Shown here: positions 15,127 through 25,629 of the stretch, in pieces | Layout: each line of letters begins with the position of its first letter | How positions within the stretch are numbered: the first letter of the stretch is position 1 | From: Methanocellales archaeon | GTDB lineage: Archaea; Halobacteriota; UBA148 | Direction: 5' to 3' | NCBI GenBank assembly: GCA_028715985.1 | Contig: JAQUQR010000001.1 | Span: 1-64,000, forward strand | DNA: 64,000 bases | Program-made: the position numbers and the translations under genes | Notes under the pieces: model-generated | What the model was told of the DNA's origin: nothing | Database searches by the model: none | Seen by the model: only the letters and a program-made list of their open reading frames with translations

Positions 15127-17961
15127 ATGGAAGAGATGAAAATAATTAAACAAGATACTAAAAAATGGCTTTTAAATATACTTGATCCCGCCAATACTTT
15201 TAGTTTAGGGAAGTTACTTGAGGTAATCGCTCAAAGAATTGCTGAAAGAACACATGGTGAGGATTGTACTATATATCTACTAAAAGACAAAGAAAATAAG
15301 TTGGTGTTATCTGCAGCTACTCGTCCAGTCTTTGCTGAATTAATTGGTGAGGAAGAAGCGGAATATAAACCAAATGAGGGGCTCACTGGTTGGGTCTTTC
15401 AAAAAAAGGAGTCTTTAAAAATCAAGGATGTACACAACAAAAACGAGCTCAGACAAATTTCTCCGGATTTAGTGTGGAGAGATAAATTAGGAACTTTTAC
15501 TCGATTTCCAGTTAGAAATCGATCAATATTAGTTGCTCCTATCCATACAAAGGAAAGTGCGGGTGCTATAGGGGTTATATTAGTAACAGTAGCAACTGAT
15601 AGTGAATTTTCCGATAAGGATAAAATATGCCTCGAAGAGGATGCCATCAATTTAGCATACCTTTTAGAAGAGATGGATTTGTATAGAAATAATAACTCTT
15701 GGGTCGCTAATCTAAAGATTGGTAGTACTCGAAGTAAGGATAAGCTACTTGAACATATAGTTAACGAAGCAGCACATATTATTGGAGTGGGGGCACTTTG
15801 TTCAATCTTTTTTTTGGATAAACAAACAACAAAATATTTTTTGAAAAAAAGCACTCATAAAGAATTTGAAGATGAATACAAAAAACAAAATTTATCATAT
15901 GGGGTTGGCGAGGGTAAGACTGGGTGGGTTGCAAAAAATAACAAAACACTAAAAATAGATGATTTAGATGATAAAATTCTTTTAGAGAGGTATGGACTAT
16001 TAAGTGAAAGTACAAAAAGAGAAATATGTGAAACAATATCTCAGTTTGGGGAGCAAGCGAAATCTTTTCTTGCCGTTCCAATTAGAAATATTAATAACAA
16101 AAATGAAGTTATCGGCATTATCCGAGTGCCTAGTACAAAAAAGAATGCATTCACTGATGAACACACAATCCTGCTTGAACGCTTTGCAGACCAATTATCA
16201 CCCATCATTGAGGAATCTAGGATATTTGAGGCAAGGAACGAGTTGGTAGACACTTTTCTTGAAATGGCACAAATCCAGGACTTAAAATTGTTGTACCAAA
16301 GAATGGCTGATGAAGGAAAATTACTTGTTGATGCTGGTGGATGTTCTGTTTTTATAAAATCTAAAAGTGATCCAGAATGTTTTGAACTTAAGGGAACTAC
16401 ATCCCCCCCATCTTCCCCTATTGATGAAATAGCTGTTAAATCTGGGAGGGGTCTTACTGGGTATGTAGTCCAAACAGGAAAAACTCTGTGTTTACGGAAC
16501 GCTGAGGACGAAAAAGAGCTCGATGAGATTGAAAAAGGTCTTCGGAGACTTGGTGAGTATTGTGAGGTTAAGAGAGTTGGACCATTTTTAGCAGTTCCTG
16601 TTAAGACAACAAATACCCTAACTGGAAAGGAAGATGTAATTGGAGTAGTTCGTGCGCCTCGCGAATATGAAAAAATTGATACTCAAGAGTTTTACACTGA
16701 AGCTGATAAACATCTATTTCAGTTTTTTGCAAGATATCTAAGTCTAGTTATTTCTAGGGTTAAAAGAGAAGCAGATGATCGAATAAGAATAAAACAATTT
16801 GAAAAATCTGAGAAGGAAAGAAGAGAAAATTTCGAAAATATTTTCTCTAAGTGTCTGCTTGAAAAATGTCGCGATATATCTGAACTTAGTTATACACCGC
16901 AAATTCAAAAATTTTTATCTCATTACCCATCATCAGGAGACTTAAAATCGGGTATGGATAAAGTCAAAATTAAATCTCCAATTGAAGCCGTTTTAGACTC
17001 CATTAGTTCGCTTTGGCAAATAGATGAGATGGAAAAATACAATTGTAATTTATTTAATGAACTAAAAAATATAGAAGTTTTGCTAAAAGAGATCCCCCAC
17101 TATCGAGATCATTTTATGCATCAGTTTCAAGTGTTTCTTTTAGGATGTTGTATAATCGATAAGATGTACAAGTTTAAGAAGACTAAAAATTTTTCTACTT
17201 TTTCTGATTTATATTTTAAGTCAATTGAAAATACTTTGTCTGGCAATCAAAAATTTAGTGAGGATGAAAAACGTAAAATAGCTGAGACTGCTTGGCTAAT
17301 TGCCTCGACAACCCACGATCTTTGTTATCCCCTAGAAAGGTTCGATGATTGGATAGGTATATTTATTTCTACTTTCTTTAGCACTGAGAAGAAGTTGGTG
17401 GGTGATATTGAGTTAACAAAACTTGCAGGTGAAGCACTACCATATATAGATAGATGGGCAGAGTTTTGTGGGCAATCAATGAAGATTGGAAGTGATCTTG
17501 TAAATAGTCTAAAATCTAAGTTTCTCGATAAAATGGGTGAGAGAGATCATGGAGTTCTTGGAGCTCTTTCTATCTTGAGTAAAAATGTAATGAATAATGA
17601 AATAATTTTACCTGCAAGTATCGCCATTGCTTCACATAAGAAAATGCTATCTGATTTTCCAGATATAACATTCGAAGATTCTCCACTGGTTTTTCTCTTG
17701 AATTATTGCGACATGGTACATGAATGGGGGCGATGTAAAGATGTTGGATTTGAGGAGGAACTGCGCTTATTGGAAAAGCTAGAAATTTCTCCAAAAAATA
17801 TAAGAACTGAAATAAAACTGGGGGATAGAAAAAAAGCAAAGAATAAACTCGAAGAGTTACGGGGTTGTTTTTCAAAATTAAGGTCTTCTAAACCTATTTT
17901 TTGTATTTACATTAAAGATATTCCTGATGGAGTGGACTCCACATTCAGTGGAAGACAATAG
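15127..17961 (+). CDS. Three-GAF-domain protein with C-terminal HD domain
   Basis: This 944-residue, probably soluble signalling protein has three GAF-type sensor domains in tandem (about residues 20-185, 200-360 and 380-550). Each contains the repeated core GLTGWVFQ / GKTGWVAK / GLTGYVVQ followed by FLAVP-like segments. A coiled linker (about 555-640) leads to a C-terminal HD-type domain. Its candidate metal ligands appear in order: H662 and H665 (DHFMHQ), H730-D731 (THDLCYP), H808 (RDHGV), H837 (ASHKK) and D862 (NYCDMVHEW). This suggests a ligand-controlled phosphohydrolase or phosphodiesterase; the substrate is unknown. Base use is more AT-rich than the core genes, suggesting transfer. A TATA-like ATTTATATTA lies about 35 bases upstream. 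Confidence 0.75.
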   Translation: MEEMKIIKQDTKKWLLNILDPANTFSLGKLLEVIAQRIAERTHGEDCTIYLLKDKENKLVLSAATRPVFAELIGEEEAEYKPNEGLTGWVFQKKESLKIKDVHNKNELRQISPDLVWRDKLGTFTRFPVRNRSILVAPIHTKESAGAIGVILVTVATDSEFSDKDKICLEEDAINLAYLLEEMDLYRNNNSWVANLKIGSTRSKDKLLEHIVNEAAHIIGVGALCSIFFLDKQTTKYFLKKSTHKEFEDEYKKQNLSYGVGEGKTGWVAKNNKTLKIDDLDDKILLERYGLLSESTKREICETISQFGEQAKSFLAVPIRNINNKNEVIGIIRVPSTKKNAFTDEHTILLERFADQLSPIIEESRIFEARNELVDTFLEMAQIQDLKLLYQRMADEGKLLVDAGGCSVFIKSKSDPECFELKGTTSPPSSPIDEIAVKSGRGLTGYVVQTGKTLCLRNAEDEKELDEIEKGLRRLGEYCEVKRVGPFLAVPVKTTNTLTGKEDVIGVVRAPREYEKIDTQEFYTEADKHLFQFFARYLSLVISRVKREADDRIRIKQFEKSEKERRENFENIFSKCLLEKCRDISELSYTPQIQKFLSHYPSSGDLKSGMDKVKIKSPIEAVLDSISSLWQIDEMEKYNCNLFNELKNIEVLLKEIPHYRDHFMHQFQVFLLGCCIIDKMYKFKKTKNFSTFSDLYFKSIENTLSGNQKFSEDEKRKIAETAWLIASTTHDLCYPLERFDDWIGIFISTFFSTEKKLVGDIELTKLAGEALPYIDRWAEFCGQSMKIGSDLVNSLKSKFLDKMGERDHGVLGALSILSKNVMNNEIILPASIAIASHKKMLSDFPDITFEDSPLVFLLNYCDMVHEWGRCKDVGFEEELRLLEKLEISPKNIRTEIKLGDRKKAKNKLEELRGCFSKLRSSKPIFCIYIKDIPDGVDSTFSGRQ

Positions 17962-18490
17962 GCGTGCTATGCGTCTGATAAATATAATATAAAATAGTCA
18001 TTTTACTATGCTTTTCAAGATCGTCTGTGTAAGCTATGAAGTTACGGTCATAATTGCTTTCAACGATTGAAACGAATTTATTTCCAATCTCGGATAAGCA
18101 CCGCCTATCCGCTGGGATGCCCTATCTCTTCTTTTTCTTCTACTTCTTCATCTCATCAATCCCATCCCAATTCTCGGAATAACTCCTTCATATTTGTGCT
18201 CTCTGGTATATCTCTTGATAGGAAGTTGGTTTGGTCTGGATTATAGTTATTAGTTTGTTTAATATATTATTTACCATACAACTTCACTGGTTTATTACTA
18301 GGCAAGGGAATAAACAATGATTGATAATGTCCCACCTCATCGGGATTCGATTCGTTGTTTGAGAGTATTTTTCGATTACATTACATTATACTCTTAAAGA
18401 TGCGCATCTTGGAAAATTTATGCTTGTTTATGAGGTCTACGTTTAAGATAATTAGACGTTATTAGGTATCATAATATTCGAGTGAACTGG
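17962..18490. other. AT-rich intergenic region
   Basis: About 530 bases without an intact gene. On the minus strand a 36-codon open stretch without a start codon ends at a TGA (18156-18158) and reads SRDIPESTNMKELFRELGWD at its end. It looks like the tail of a lost gene. A palindrome TTTCAACGATTGAAA lies near 18057-18071. No RNA gene was recognised. Confidence 0.5.
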
Positions 18491-19450
18491 ATGATCAACA
18501 TTGAAAATTTAACAAAGAAATTTGAAAAAATAACTGCGGTGGATAATATAAGTCTACGGATAAAAGAAGGAGAGATATTTGGGTTGCTTGGACCAAATGG
18601 GGCAGGGAAAACCACGACCCTTCTGATGTTAACCACCCTTAAACCACCGACTTCAGGCACTGCAACTATCAATAATTTTGATATCATTAAACAACCTGAT
18701 ATGGTCAGAAAGTCGATTGGAATAGTGTTCCAGGACCCAAGTTCAGATGAGATACTAACTGGTTATGAGAATCTTAAGCTTCACGGATGGCTGTATGATA
18801 TGCCGGATGATTTACGGGAACAAAGAATTATCGAAGTTCTTGACTTGGTCGATCTCACGAATAGGAAAGATGATTTAGTAAAAAAGTACTCAGGTGGCAT
18901 GAGAAGAAGGCTGGAAATTGCCAGGGGGCTTATGCACCATCCAAAGGTGTTATTTTTGGACGAGCCGACTCTTGGGCTTGATCCCCAATCCCGTGAATAT
19001 ATCTGGACCTATATCGAGAAATTATCCAAGGAAAAAAACATTACCATTATTTTAACCACTCATTATATGGATGAGGCTGATAAATTGTGTGACCGTTTGG
19101 CCATCATCGACAGCGGGAAAATTGTTGTCATCGGTTCTCCAAAAAAATTAAAAAAAGATTTGGGCGGAGATATCATACGAATAAAAGCTGAAAAACTTAA
19201 CATCGACGCTTTAAAACAATTAACCTATGTCAAAAATATCACTAATTGTGATGGTGAATTCTGTTTGACCGTTGAGGATGCCAATTTAAATTTACAAGAA
19301 ATTTTGGGTATTGTCGGTAAAGTCGATTCCGTGGAGATCCGAACACCGACACTCGATGACGTATTTTTACATTATACCGGTCGAGGAATTCGAGAGAGTT
19401 CCCCGGAAGGTGGATGGGCTGAGAAAGCCATGCACATGAGGTCGAATTAA
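18491..19450 (+). CDS. ABC exporter ATP-binding protein (DrrA type)
   Basis: This 319-residue ATPase of a two-component ABC-2 exporter has Walker A LLGPNGAGKTTTLLML, the Q-loop GIVFQDPS, signature KYSGGMRRRLEIARGL and Walker B VLFLDEPTLGLDPQ. An H-loop (TTHYMDEAD) follows. The C-terminal tail is the DUF4162-type extension typical of drug-export ATPases. The permease gene follows with a one-base overlap. The ATG at 18491 is used; GTG at 18482 is possible. The exported substrate (drug, lipid or glycan) cannot be told. Confidence 0.9.
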   Translation: MINIENLTKKFEKITAVDNISLRIKEGEIFGLLGPNGAGKTTTLLMLTTLKPPTSGTATINNFDIIKQPDMVRKSIGIVFQDPSSDEILTGYENLKLHGWLYDMPDDLREQRIIEVLDLVDLTNRKDDLVKKYSGGMRRRLEIARGLMHHPKVLFLDEPTLGLDPQSREYIWTYIEKLSKEKNITIILTTHYMDEADKLCDRLAIIDSGKIVVIGSPKKLKKDLGGDIIRIKAEKLNIDALKQLTYVKNITNCDGEFCLTVEDANLNLQEILGIVGKVDSVEIRTPTLDDVFLHYTGRGIRESSPEGGWAEKAMHMRSN

Positions 19451-20220
19451 TGGGTGAATTGAAAGGTATTTATGCCTTATGGTACAGGGAAATCAAGGTA
19501 TTCACGAGAGAACGGTCCAGAGTTATCTCATCGATTGTTAATCCTCTGCTGTGGTTTTTTATCATCGGTGGGGGTCTTGGAGCATCTGTCTCATTTGGTA
19601 GTATAAATTATCAAACATTTATCTATCCTGGTATCCTAATTCAAACAGCACTATTTTCTTCTATTTTTTTCGGGGTTTATATTGTCTGGGATAAAAAAAT
19701 AGATTTCATGAAAGAAGTACTGGTTGCACCTATGAAAAGAACCTCGATATTTGTTGGTAAGATACTTGGCGGGTCTACGGATACATTGATTCAAATTATC
19801 ATTTTATTAACCATCGGTGTTGTTTTTATTGCAACCGGGATTATGAGCGGAATAAATTTTAATTTTTTCACAATATTTGTTACCCTGGTCTTTTTGTATG
19901 TGACAACGGTTGGACTTGTCAGCATCGGGCTTATACTTGGCTCTCAGATGGAAAGCCCCGAAGGTTTTCAATTGATTATCAGTTTTGTTATTTTTCCCAT
20001 GTTTTTTTTATCGGGGGCACTTTTTCCCATAAATAATTTACCGTCCTGGTTAGCCCCTTTCATATTGGCTAATCCAGTAACATATGCAGTGGATGGTGTC
20101 AGGGGCGTTCTGATCGGCTCCTCAAGGTTTAGCCTCGTATATGATTTCCTGATAATTTGCATTTTCTCAATAACAATGATCTCAATTGGCACGTATGCAT
20201 TTAAAAAGATGAAAATTTAG
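19450..20220 (+). CDS. ABC-2 type permease
   Basis: This 256-residue membrane subunit has six predicted helices and the ABC-2 permease signature near the C-terminus (FFLSGALFPINNLPSWLAPF then NPVTYAVDGVRG). The N-terminal cytosolic segment ALWYREIKVFTRERSRV is typical of the DrrB/NodJ group. It starts at the ATG overlapping the stop codon of its ATPase, so the two form one exporter. Confidence 0.9.
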   Translation: MGELKGIYALWYREIKVFTRERSRVISSIVNPLLWFFIIGGGLGASVSFGSINYQTFIYPGILIQTALFSSIFFGVYIVWDKKIDFMKEVLVAPMKRTSIFVGKILGGSTDTLIQIIILLTIGVVFIATGIMSGINFNFFTIFVTLVFLYVTTVGLVSIGLILGSQMESPEGFQLIISFVIFPMFFLSGALFPINNLPSWLAPFILANPVTYAVDGVRGVLIGSSRFSLVYDFLIICIFSITMISIGTYAFKKMKI

Positions 20221-20376
20221 TAATTATTTTTTTTATAAAGCTTAAAAAATCAGTATTATGCTGCCACCATCGGGAATGTTTGTAGGTGCCCAGCTATGAT
20301 TTGCTTCTTCATCTCGCCAATCGCATGCAACAATGGAAAACCTTAATCATCTTTGGGTTGATTATACAGACTCCGC

Positions 20377-21096
20377 ATGAGCGAAAAAACGATCTTCTTC
20401 GACGCATATGGGACCCTGCTGGAGCTTGGAAACTATCACCAGGACCTTTCTGCGCTTATGTTAAAGGAGACCAAGTGCGACTTGGACCTGGATTCATTTC
20501 ACTTGGCATGGAATACTGAATTTGAGCGAATGGTCTTCGATATAATTGGAGGTCAGCGCCCTTTCACAACCCTTCGGGTGATTTACGGGGCAAGTCTTAA
20601 GAGCGCCTTTCTCCAGCACTCGGTTCACCTCGAAGATGAGCGGGTGGCTGAACTCAACATCATTTGCAGGGAATTCTTGGACCAGCGATGCTCCGTATTG
20701 CCTTCAGCAAGCAGAATAATATGCAAGCTGAAAGAGGATGGTGCTAATGTGGGTTTAGTATCCAATGGCGACGATGAAGAGGTTCTGTATCATCTGGGAG
20801 ATCTGGTTGAAATTTTTGATTCAGTGATAACCTCTGAAAAGGTTGGGCTGTATAAACCCGACCCAGAGATATTCAGGATCGCTCTGGGGGAGCTTGGGGC
20901 CAAGGCATGTGATTCTCTGCATATAGGTGATAATCTTCGCATCGATGTGGCAGGCTCGAACAAAGCCGGGATCGGCTCGATATGGTATAACCGAAGGAAC
21001 AAGCGTCCTGTCGATGGCATCCATCCGATGTTCACCATATCAGACATGGAAGAAGTTTTGGAGATCGTTAACCTGATGTTCCCGCAGCATCGATGA
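20377..21096 (+). CDS. HAD-superfamily hydrolase
   Basis: This 239-residue protein has the four HAD motifs: IFFDAYGTLLE with the nucleophilic Asp at residue 9, VGLVSNGD (motif II), KVGLYKPDPEIF with the Lys (motif III) and LHIGDNLRIDVAGSNKAG (motif IV). The second Asp of motif I is replaced by Tyr, as in haloacid-dehalogenase-like and some phosphatase members. The likely role is a small-molecule phosphatase, substrate unknown. It stands alone. Confidence 0.85.
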   Translation: MSEKTIFFDAYGTLLELGNYHQDLSALMLKETKCDLDLDSFHLAWNTEFERMVFDIIGGQRPFTTLRVIYGASLKSAFLQHSVHLEDERVAELNIICREFLDQRCSVLPSASRIICKLKEDGANVGLVSNGDDEEVLYHLGDLVEIFDSVITSEKVGLYKPDPEIFRIALGELGAKACDSLHIGDNLRIDVAGSNKAGIGSIWYNRRNKRPVDGIHPMFTISDMEEVLEIVNLMFPQHR

Positions 21097-21160
21097 TATG
21101 GTAAACAGTATGCACTGATGAGTTGACTCATCGTATTTCTTGATTTCCAAGGCAAATGCC

Positions 21161-21853
21161 CTAGGCAAAGAACGAGAACAGCACCGACAATAAGACCGTG
21201 ATGTAAACTGCTTGGAAGCTCCCGGTTCCGCCGAGATTGACATAAGCGCTTCCACGCTCTTTTATTGAGTGTAATCGTGTCACCATCCCAATCAGTATGC
21301 CCAGAACGCCTGAAACGAGGATCACGGGTGCGATGCTTTGGGGTGATAAGGCTAATGCGAACGGGATCGTTAAAAATCCGATACAACTGGGAACCGTTAT
21401 GCCCACTCCACTTTTCGGTTCAGATAGCAGGTTTGTGGCAACTATCATGATCAACGTGATCAGTATAGTCTCCAGCATGGGTGTGATGTGAAAAACGCTC
21501 AGAGCAAACAGCAATGGCAAGATAAATCCACCTATGTTCAGGGTAACCATCGTATTATATATGCGTGGATCCCCGCTCTCCAGTTCCTCTTTCAACGGTA
21601 CGGAATAAACCTCTCCCAATAGCAAAGCCTCATGACTAGTATAATCTGGTTTCTTCGTCCTTGTACGGTATAGTGGCATCTCAAAAACTTGCAATAAGAA
21701 TATCGCGGCGATTATGGCAAACAATGTATTAGGGAAAAGCCCAAGAGAATTGCCCAACTTTCCCACATAACACAGGTAAAATATCGGGAGCAATAAAAAG
21801 CCAAACAGCGCAAACATTTTCGAATCTGGCTTGTTGATGAGGCCCCTGACCAT
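21161..21853 (-). CDS. DUF1614-family membrane protein
   Basis: This 230-residue protein has about seven membrane spans and the family's conserved segments: NIGGFILPLLFAL, LLSEPKSGVGITVPS and AYVNLGGTGSFQAVYIT at the C-terminus. DUF1614 proteins occur in many archaea and some bacteria, and their role is unknown. It is not clearly in an operon. Confidence 0.75.
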   Translation of the reverse strand: MVRGLINKPDSKMFALFGFLLLPIFYLCYVGKLGNSLGLFPNTLFAIIAAIFLLQVFEMPLYRTRTKKPDYTSHEALLLGEVYSVPLKEELESGDPRIYNTMVTLNIGGFILPLLFALSVFHITPMLETILITLIMIVATNLLSEPKSGVGITVPSCIGFLTIPFALALSPQSIAPVILVSGVLGILIGMVTRLHSIKERGSAYVNLGGTGSFQAVYITVLLSVLFSFFA

Positions 21854-21937
21854 CCTACCACCCTAGAGCAAGTTGTTCGTTGGCTACTTAAATATACCGT
21901 AGAAAGGCACGCTCCTCTTCGTCATCTTATATGGGGG

Positions 21938-22462
21938 CTAACCGAGGATTTCCTGGATATCTCTCTCCTTTTTCTGCTTCTCAAGATAACCATATACGGG
22001 TGCATGTGGCGCCCCCCTGATCAACATTTCGATGCCCCTTCTTACGATCTGGATTTGGTCTGGTGTGCCTATTATTCCAACTGTTTTTGCATAGACCGAA
22101 ATCTTTGCGCCCGTCAATGTCTCCATTAGCTCTCTTGTCCTTCCACCCTTTCCAATTATCCGTCCCTTCACTCGTATGATGTCTTTTTTCGCCTTAAGCA
22201 TCTTGGATAAATCTATTGTGTCCAACATGAGCATTTCATCTTCGAGTAATGAAAGTGCCCTTTCAGGACTGAAACCCCGTCCAATCGCCTTGATAACCTC
22301 GCCTGCCGTCATCTCCTTCAGGGAATCAGAGGAGTTGATCTGGACACTCCCCAATTTACTGTCGATGTTAAGGTTGACGCCGAGTTTTTCAATTATACTT
22401 TTGGTGCTTCCATTAGCACCAATTATAACCCCCACCCTATCTAGTGGAACTTTAACATACAT
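21938..22462 (-). CDS. KH-domain RNA-binding protein (archaeal Pno1/Dim2-like)
   Basis: This 174-residue protein has two KH domains: VGVIIGANGSTKSIIEKLG near the N-terminus and GRIIGKGGRTRELMETLTG in the second half. The archaeal family is related to the eukaryotic small-subunit assembly factor Pno1/Dim2. The ATG at 22462 was chosen because AGGTGA precedes it by five bases; GTG at 22471 is the alternative. It is last in the operon tyrS-aIF1A-rio1-KH. Pairing with a RIO1 kinase supports a role in 30S subunit maturation. Confidence 0.88.
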   Translation of the reverse strand: MYVKVPLDRVGVIIGANGSTKSIIEKLGVNLNIDSKLGSVQINSSDSLKEMTAGEVIKAIGRGFSPERALSLLEDEMLMLDTIDLSKMLKAKKDIIRVKGRIIGKGGRTRELMETLTGAKISVYAKTVGIIGTPDQIQIVRRGIEMLIRGAPHAPVYGYLEKQKKERDIQEILG

Positions 22463-22467
22463 TGAAC

Positions 22468-23220
22468 TCACCTGATCTTTGCAACGACCTCTTCATCGGA
22501 ACATTCCACGCCCAACTTTCTAAAAAATCTAACTACATTCTTCACGTCCCTAAGAAGAAAAGCCTCAGCATTAGGGTGGTCCCTTGTGACGGACTGCCCC
22601 ATATCGATGAAAATCGGTGAGCCATCATACAAGATGTTGTACTCACTCAAATCAGCATGAACCAACTTTGATTTATTGTAAAGGATGCTCATATAGTCCA
22701 CGATCTTGGCGAGCAGCCCAGCGGGGTCCTCAATTTCATGTGCTACCTCCTTTAGCAGAGGTGCCGGACGTTCATCCTTTCCGATGAACTCCATAACCAA
22801 GATGTTCCTTTCCACCACCATCGGTTTCGGAACCCTAACTCCGGCTTCATATGCCTTACCCAGATTTCGCAACTCTTTTCGAGCCCAAGCAAACACGATG
22901 TCTTTTTTGCTATGTTTTATGTTTTTGAATCTGGGATCGCCTGTCAAATATTCCTGCATCGCCTTGAAGTCACTGGTAGCTATTTTATATATCTTGATGG
23001 CAAGCTCGCCCTCTTTACCGATGGCATGAAACACGTTTGACTCTTTTCCGGTACTGACGACTCCGCCCATTGCATTGATGATATTCTTGCTTGCGAGTCT
23101 ATACAGGGCTTTCAGCGTGGGAACGTCAAATACGTCGCCCCATACTTTTAGATCCTCAGAATCTTTTACCCTTACTCGCAGTCGTTCAATCTTTTCGTCG
23201 ATTCTTTGAATCTCCTTCAT
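22468..23220 (-). CDS. rio1: RIO1-type serine/threonine protein kinase
   Basis: This 250-residue kinase of ribosome biogenesis has the flexible P-loop [17 protein letters not shown], the catalytic lysine in LAIKIYKI, the loop [14 protein letters not shown] and the metal-binding IDMGQSV. These are the RIO hallmarks, with no activation loop. The ATG at 23220 ([11 protein letters not shown]) was chosen because it gives the four-base overlap with the aIF1A gene. It is coupled to the KH protein gene downstream. Confidence 0.93.
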   Translation of the reverse strand: MKEIQRIDEKIERLRVRVKDSEDLKVWGDVFDVPTLKALYRLASKNIINAMGGVVSTGKESNVFHAIGKEGELAIKIYKIATSDFKAMQEYLTGDPRFKNIKHSKKDIVFAWARKELRNLGKAYEAGVRVPKPMVVERNILVMEFIGKDERPAPLLKEVAHEIEDPAGLLAKIVDYMSILYNKSKLVHADLSEYNILYDGSPIFIDMGQSVTRDHPNAEAFLLRDVKNVVRFFRKLGVECSDEEVVAKIR

Positions 23221-23510
23221 GTTTTGCCTTTTAAGTATCCCCTGCGCTCCAGCCAATCCACCTGCGGAGAGGTGTATCTCCAAGTCACATCTGCTTTATC
23301 GTCCTGGAAATCCCAAGGCACGATGATTACGACATCTCCGTTGCGTATCCAAATCCGCTTTTTCATCTTACCGGGTATTCTGCCCAGTCTTGTCTTTCCA
23401 TCCAAACATCTAACGCTCACTCGATTAGCGCCAAGCATGCCCTCCACGATACCCAGCATCTCTTTACCCTTGGGAATTCGCACACGTACGATCTCTTCTT
23501 CTTGATTCAA
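23217..23510 (-). CDS. Translation initiation factor aIF1A
   Basis: This 97-residue OB-fold factor assists initiator tRNA and mRNA binding on the 30S subunit. Family motifs include [39 protein letters not shown] and [17 protein letters not shown]. The start is TTG at 23510, in a TTGA overlap with the tyrS stop, followed by MNQEEE as expected for the family. Confidence 0.95.
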   Translation of the reverse strand: MNQEEEIVRVRIPKGKEMLGIVEGMLGANRVSVRCLDGKTRLGRIPGKMKKRIWIRNGDVVIIVPWDFQDDKADVTWRYTSPQVDWLERRGYLKGKT

Positions 23511-24487
23511 ATTAACACCTCTCGTACGGGGTCCAAGATCTCATTTACATATTCTATTGCAGCATTCTTCATGTCCAAAGGATGCAATGTGTCGGAAACG
23601 AAATCCCTCTCCAGAGAATCATAGGATGCATAATGCAGGTCTCCTCCAAACTTGTCTGGACGTTTGATCGTGACTTCGGAGAATCTAGGAAAGATATGGT
23701 ATCTGAACAATTGGACTATCGGGTTATCCTTTACTTGCTTTGGACAAAAGGCATCGCTAATCTTTTGTTTGACTTGCTCACCGGAATCATCCACTGAAAT
23801 GTAATTTTCCTTTGATGAACTCATCTTTGCTCCATCCAATCCAACTAAAATCGGTATATGTATGCATATCGGAGCTCTTAGCCCAAGCTTTGGCATCACC
23901 TCTCTGGCCAGCATATGGATCTTACGCTGATCCATGCCTCCTACTGCAACATCTATACCAAGCTCTATTATATCTGCCACCTGCAAGACCGGGTATACCA
24001 CGTTAGAGGTTTTCATGTTTTTTGGGTCCCGAGCTATCATCTTCATACTCCTTATTGCCCTTTTTTCAGTTATATGGCTCATCAGCCTATGGCTCAACAT
24101 CTGATATTCGGGAGTCATTTGAAAGCCATCTTTATCTGAGAGATCATACCCATCTGAGCCGCCGAGCACAAATGTCGTCTTATTTGGGTCGAGCCCCATA
24201 GCCTTGAATGCTTCTTTATTCTCCTTTGCCATTCCCCTGATCTCCTCCAATTCTCCTTTTTCGTTCAAGTACGCATGGAGATCTGCCAAAAGAACGATGA
24301 TCTCAAATCCGGCCTTTTGGAGATCGAGCAGTTTGTTGACTGTGAGAACGTGTCCCATATGTATTTTTCCAGAAGGCTCATATCCCACATAAGCAGTTAG
24401 ACGCTTCTTGGACTCGATCAACTCCTTCAACTCATCCAATGTCACGATCTCTTCTACATTTCTGGTTACCAAAGATAATTTATCCAT
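23507..24487 (-). CDS. tyrS: Tyrosyl-tRNA synthetase
   Basis: This 326-residue class I synthetase has the archaeal/eukaryal size. The HIGH-like site is [10 protein letters not shown] (about residues 37-46) and the KMSKS-like site is [10 protein letters not shown] (about residue 215). The tyrosine-pocket segment [20 protein letters not shown] lies between them. It heads the operon with aIF1A, rio1 and the KH protein, joined by short overlaps. Confidence 0.96.
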   Translation of the reverse strand: MDKLSLVTRNVEEIVTLDELKELIESKKRLTAYVGYEPSGKIHMGHVLTVNKLLDLQKAGFEIIVLLADLHAYLNEKGELEEIRGMAKENKEAFKAMGLDPNKTTFVLGGSDGYDLSDKDGFQMTPEYQMLSHRLMSHITEKRAIRSMKMIARDPKNMKTSNVVYPVLQVADIIELGIDVAVGGMDQRKIHMLAREVMPKLGLRAPICIHIPILVGLDGAKMSSSKENYISVDDSGEQVKQKISDAFCPKQVKDNPIVQLFRYHIFPRFSEVTIKRPDKFGGDLHYASYDSLERDFVSDTLHPLDMKNAAIEYVNEILDPVREVLI

Positions 24488-24608
24488 CTGGGTCTAACAA
24501 GGGGTGGCAATATCTTAATGTTTTGCCTCAATTCAGCTAGTTGTGCTTTTTGCCCTCTAAAAAATCTGAAATAGACATTTATAAAAGGAGCTACACTTAA
24601 GCACTGTT

Positions 24609-25571
24609 ATGCTTGAATACCTAGGGCTAATATTGGGGCTCGCCCTTTTATACAAGGGTGCAGATTATCTGGTTGATGCCTCATCCTCTCTAGCTAAGAG
24701 GCTTGGCATCTCTTCTTTAGTAATTGGGCTGACAATTGTTGCATTCGGCACATCGATGCCCGAGCTCATCGTTAATGTTTATTCCTCTTTTCAAGGAAAT
24801 GCTGATATTGCCTATGGCAATATCGTTGGAAGCAATATCTGCAATGTATTGGTGATACTGGGCATTGCTGCCCTACTAATGCCCTTAAAAGTTCAAAGCT
24901 CAACGGTTTGGAAAGAAATACCATTTGCTTTGATTGCCGCTCTAACTCTTTTTGCGATGTCAAATGAGGCATTCTTTAATTTAGCAAGCACTAACTCTTT
25001 GACAAGGACGGATGGAGTGGTCCTGCTTTTCTTTTTTATGATTTTTTTGTATTATGTTTTTGGATTAACCAGGTCTAAACAGGGAGAAAGTGCAATAGGG
25101 GTTGAAGTGCATAAACATAAAGGAATCATCCTCTTTTTCATGATGGCTGGTGGCTTTGCTGCCTTATATGTTGGCGGAAGGCTTACTGTGGATTCAGCAG
25201 TTAATATAGCAAGGCAGTTTGGAATTAGTGAGCTATTAATCTCCTCAACGATTGTTGCGGTGGGCACATCTTTACCTGAGCTGGTGACATCCTTTATGGC
25301 AGCGCTAAAAAAGGAAATGGACCTGTCAGTAGGGAATGTTATCGGCTCAAATATCTTCAATATATCCTTCATAATGGGCGTAAGCGCGGTTATCTCTCCT
25401 TTGGCTGTGCCGGTAGGAATAAATTTTGATTTTATTGTTCTGATAATCGCCACCATATTATTATTTATTTTTATGTTTAGCGGCACAAAGCGTAGATTAG
25501 ACAGATGGGAAGGAATGATACTTCTATTGCTGTATGTTGTTTATATTGCTGTTATAGTTGTGAGGGGCTAA
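24609..25571 (+). CDS. Na+/Ca2+ antiporter (CaxA/YrbG type)
   Basis: This 320-residue antiporter has two inverted halves of about five helices each. The alpha repeats are VAFGTSMPELIVN with GNIVGSNICNVL, and VAVGTSLPELVTS with GNVIGSNIFNIS. The acidic residues of both repeats are kept. The TATA-like ATTTATAAAAG lies about 25 bases upstream. It stands alone, divergent from tyrS. Confidence 0.9.
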   Translation: MLEYLGLILGLALLYKGADYLVDASSSLAKRLGISSLVIGLTIVAFGTSMPELIVNVYSSFQGNADIAYGNIVGSNICNVLVILGIAALLMPLKVQSSTVWKEIPFALIAALTLFAMSNEAFFNLASTNSLTRTDGVVLLFFFMIFLYYVFGLTRSKQGESAIGVEVHKHKGIILFFMMAGGFAALYVGGRLTVDSAVNIARQFGISELLISSTIVAVGTSLPELVTSFMAALKKEMDLSVGNVIGSNIFNISFIMGVSAVISPLAVPVGINFDFIVLIIATILLFIFMFSGTKRRLDRWEGMILLLLYVVYIAVIVVRG

Positions 25572-25629
25572 TCACCACTCTTCTAATTTGAGTTTCGAGT
25601 TTTTAGCTGACTCTTTTTAGGCATGCCTA

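Noticed and set aside
18055-18075. CRISPR-like sequence ending in GATTGAAAC
   Set aside because: It occurs once only, with no spaced copies nearby. The palindrome alone does not make an array.
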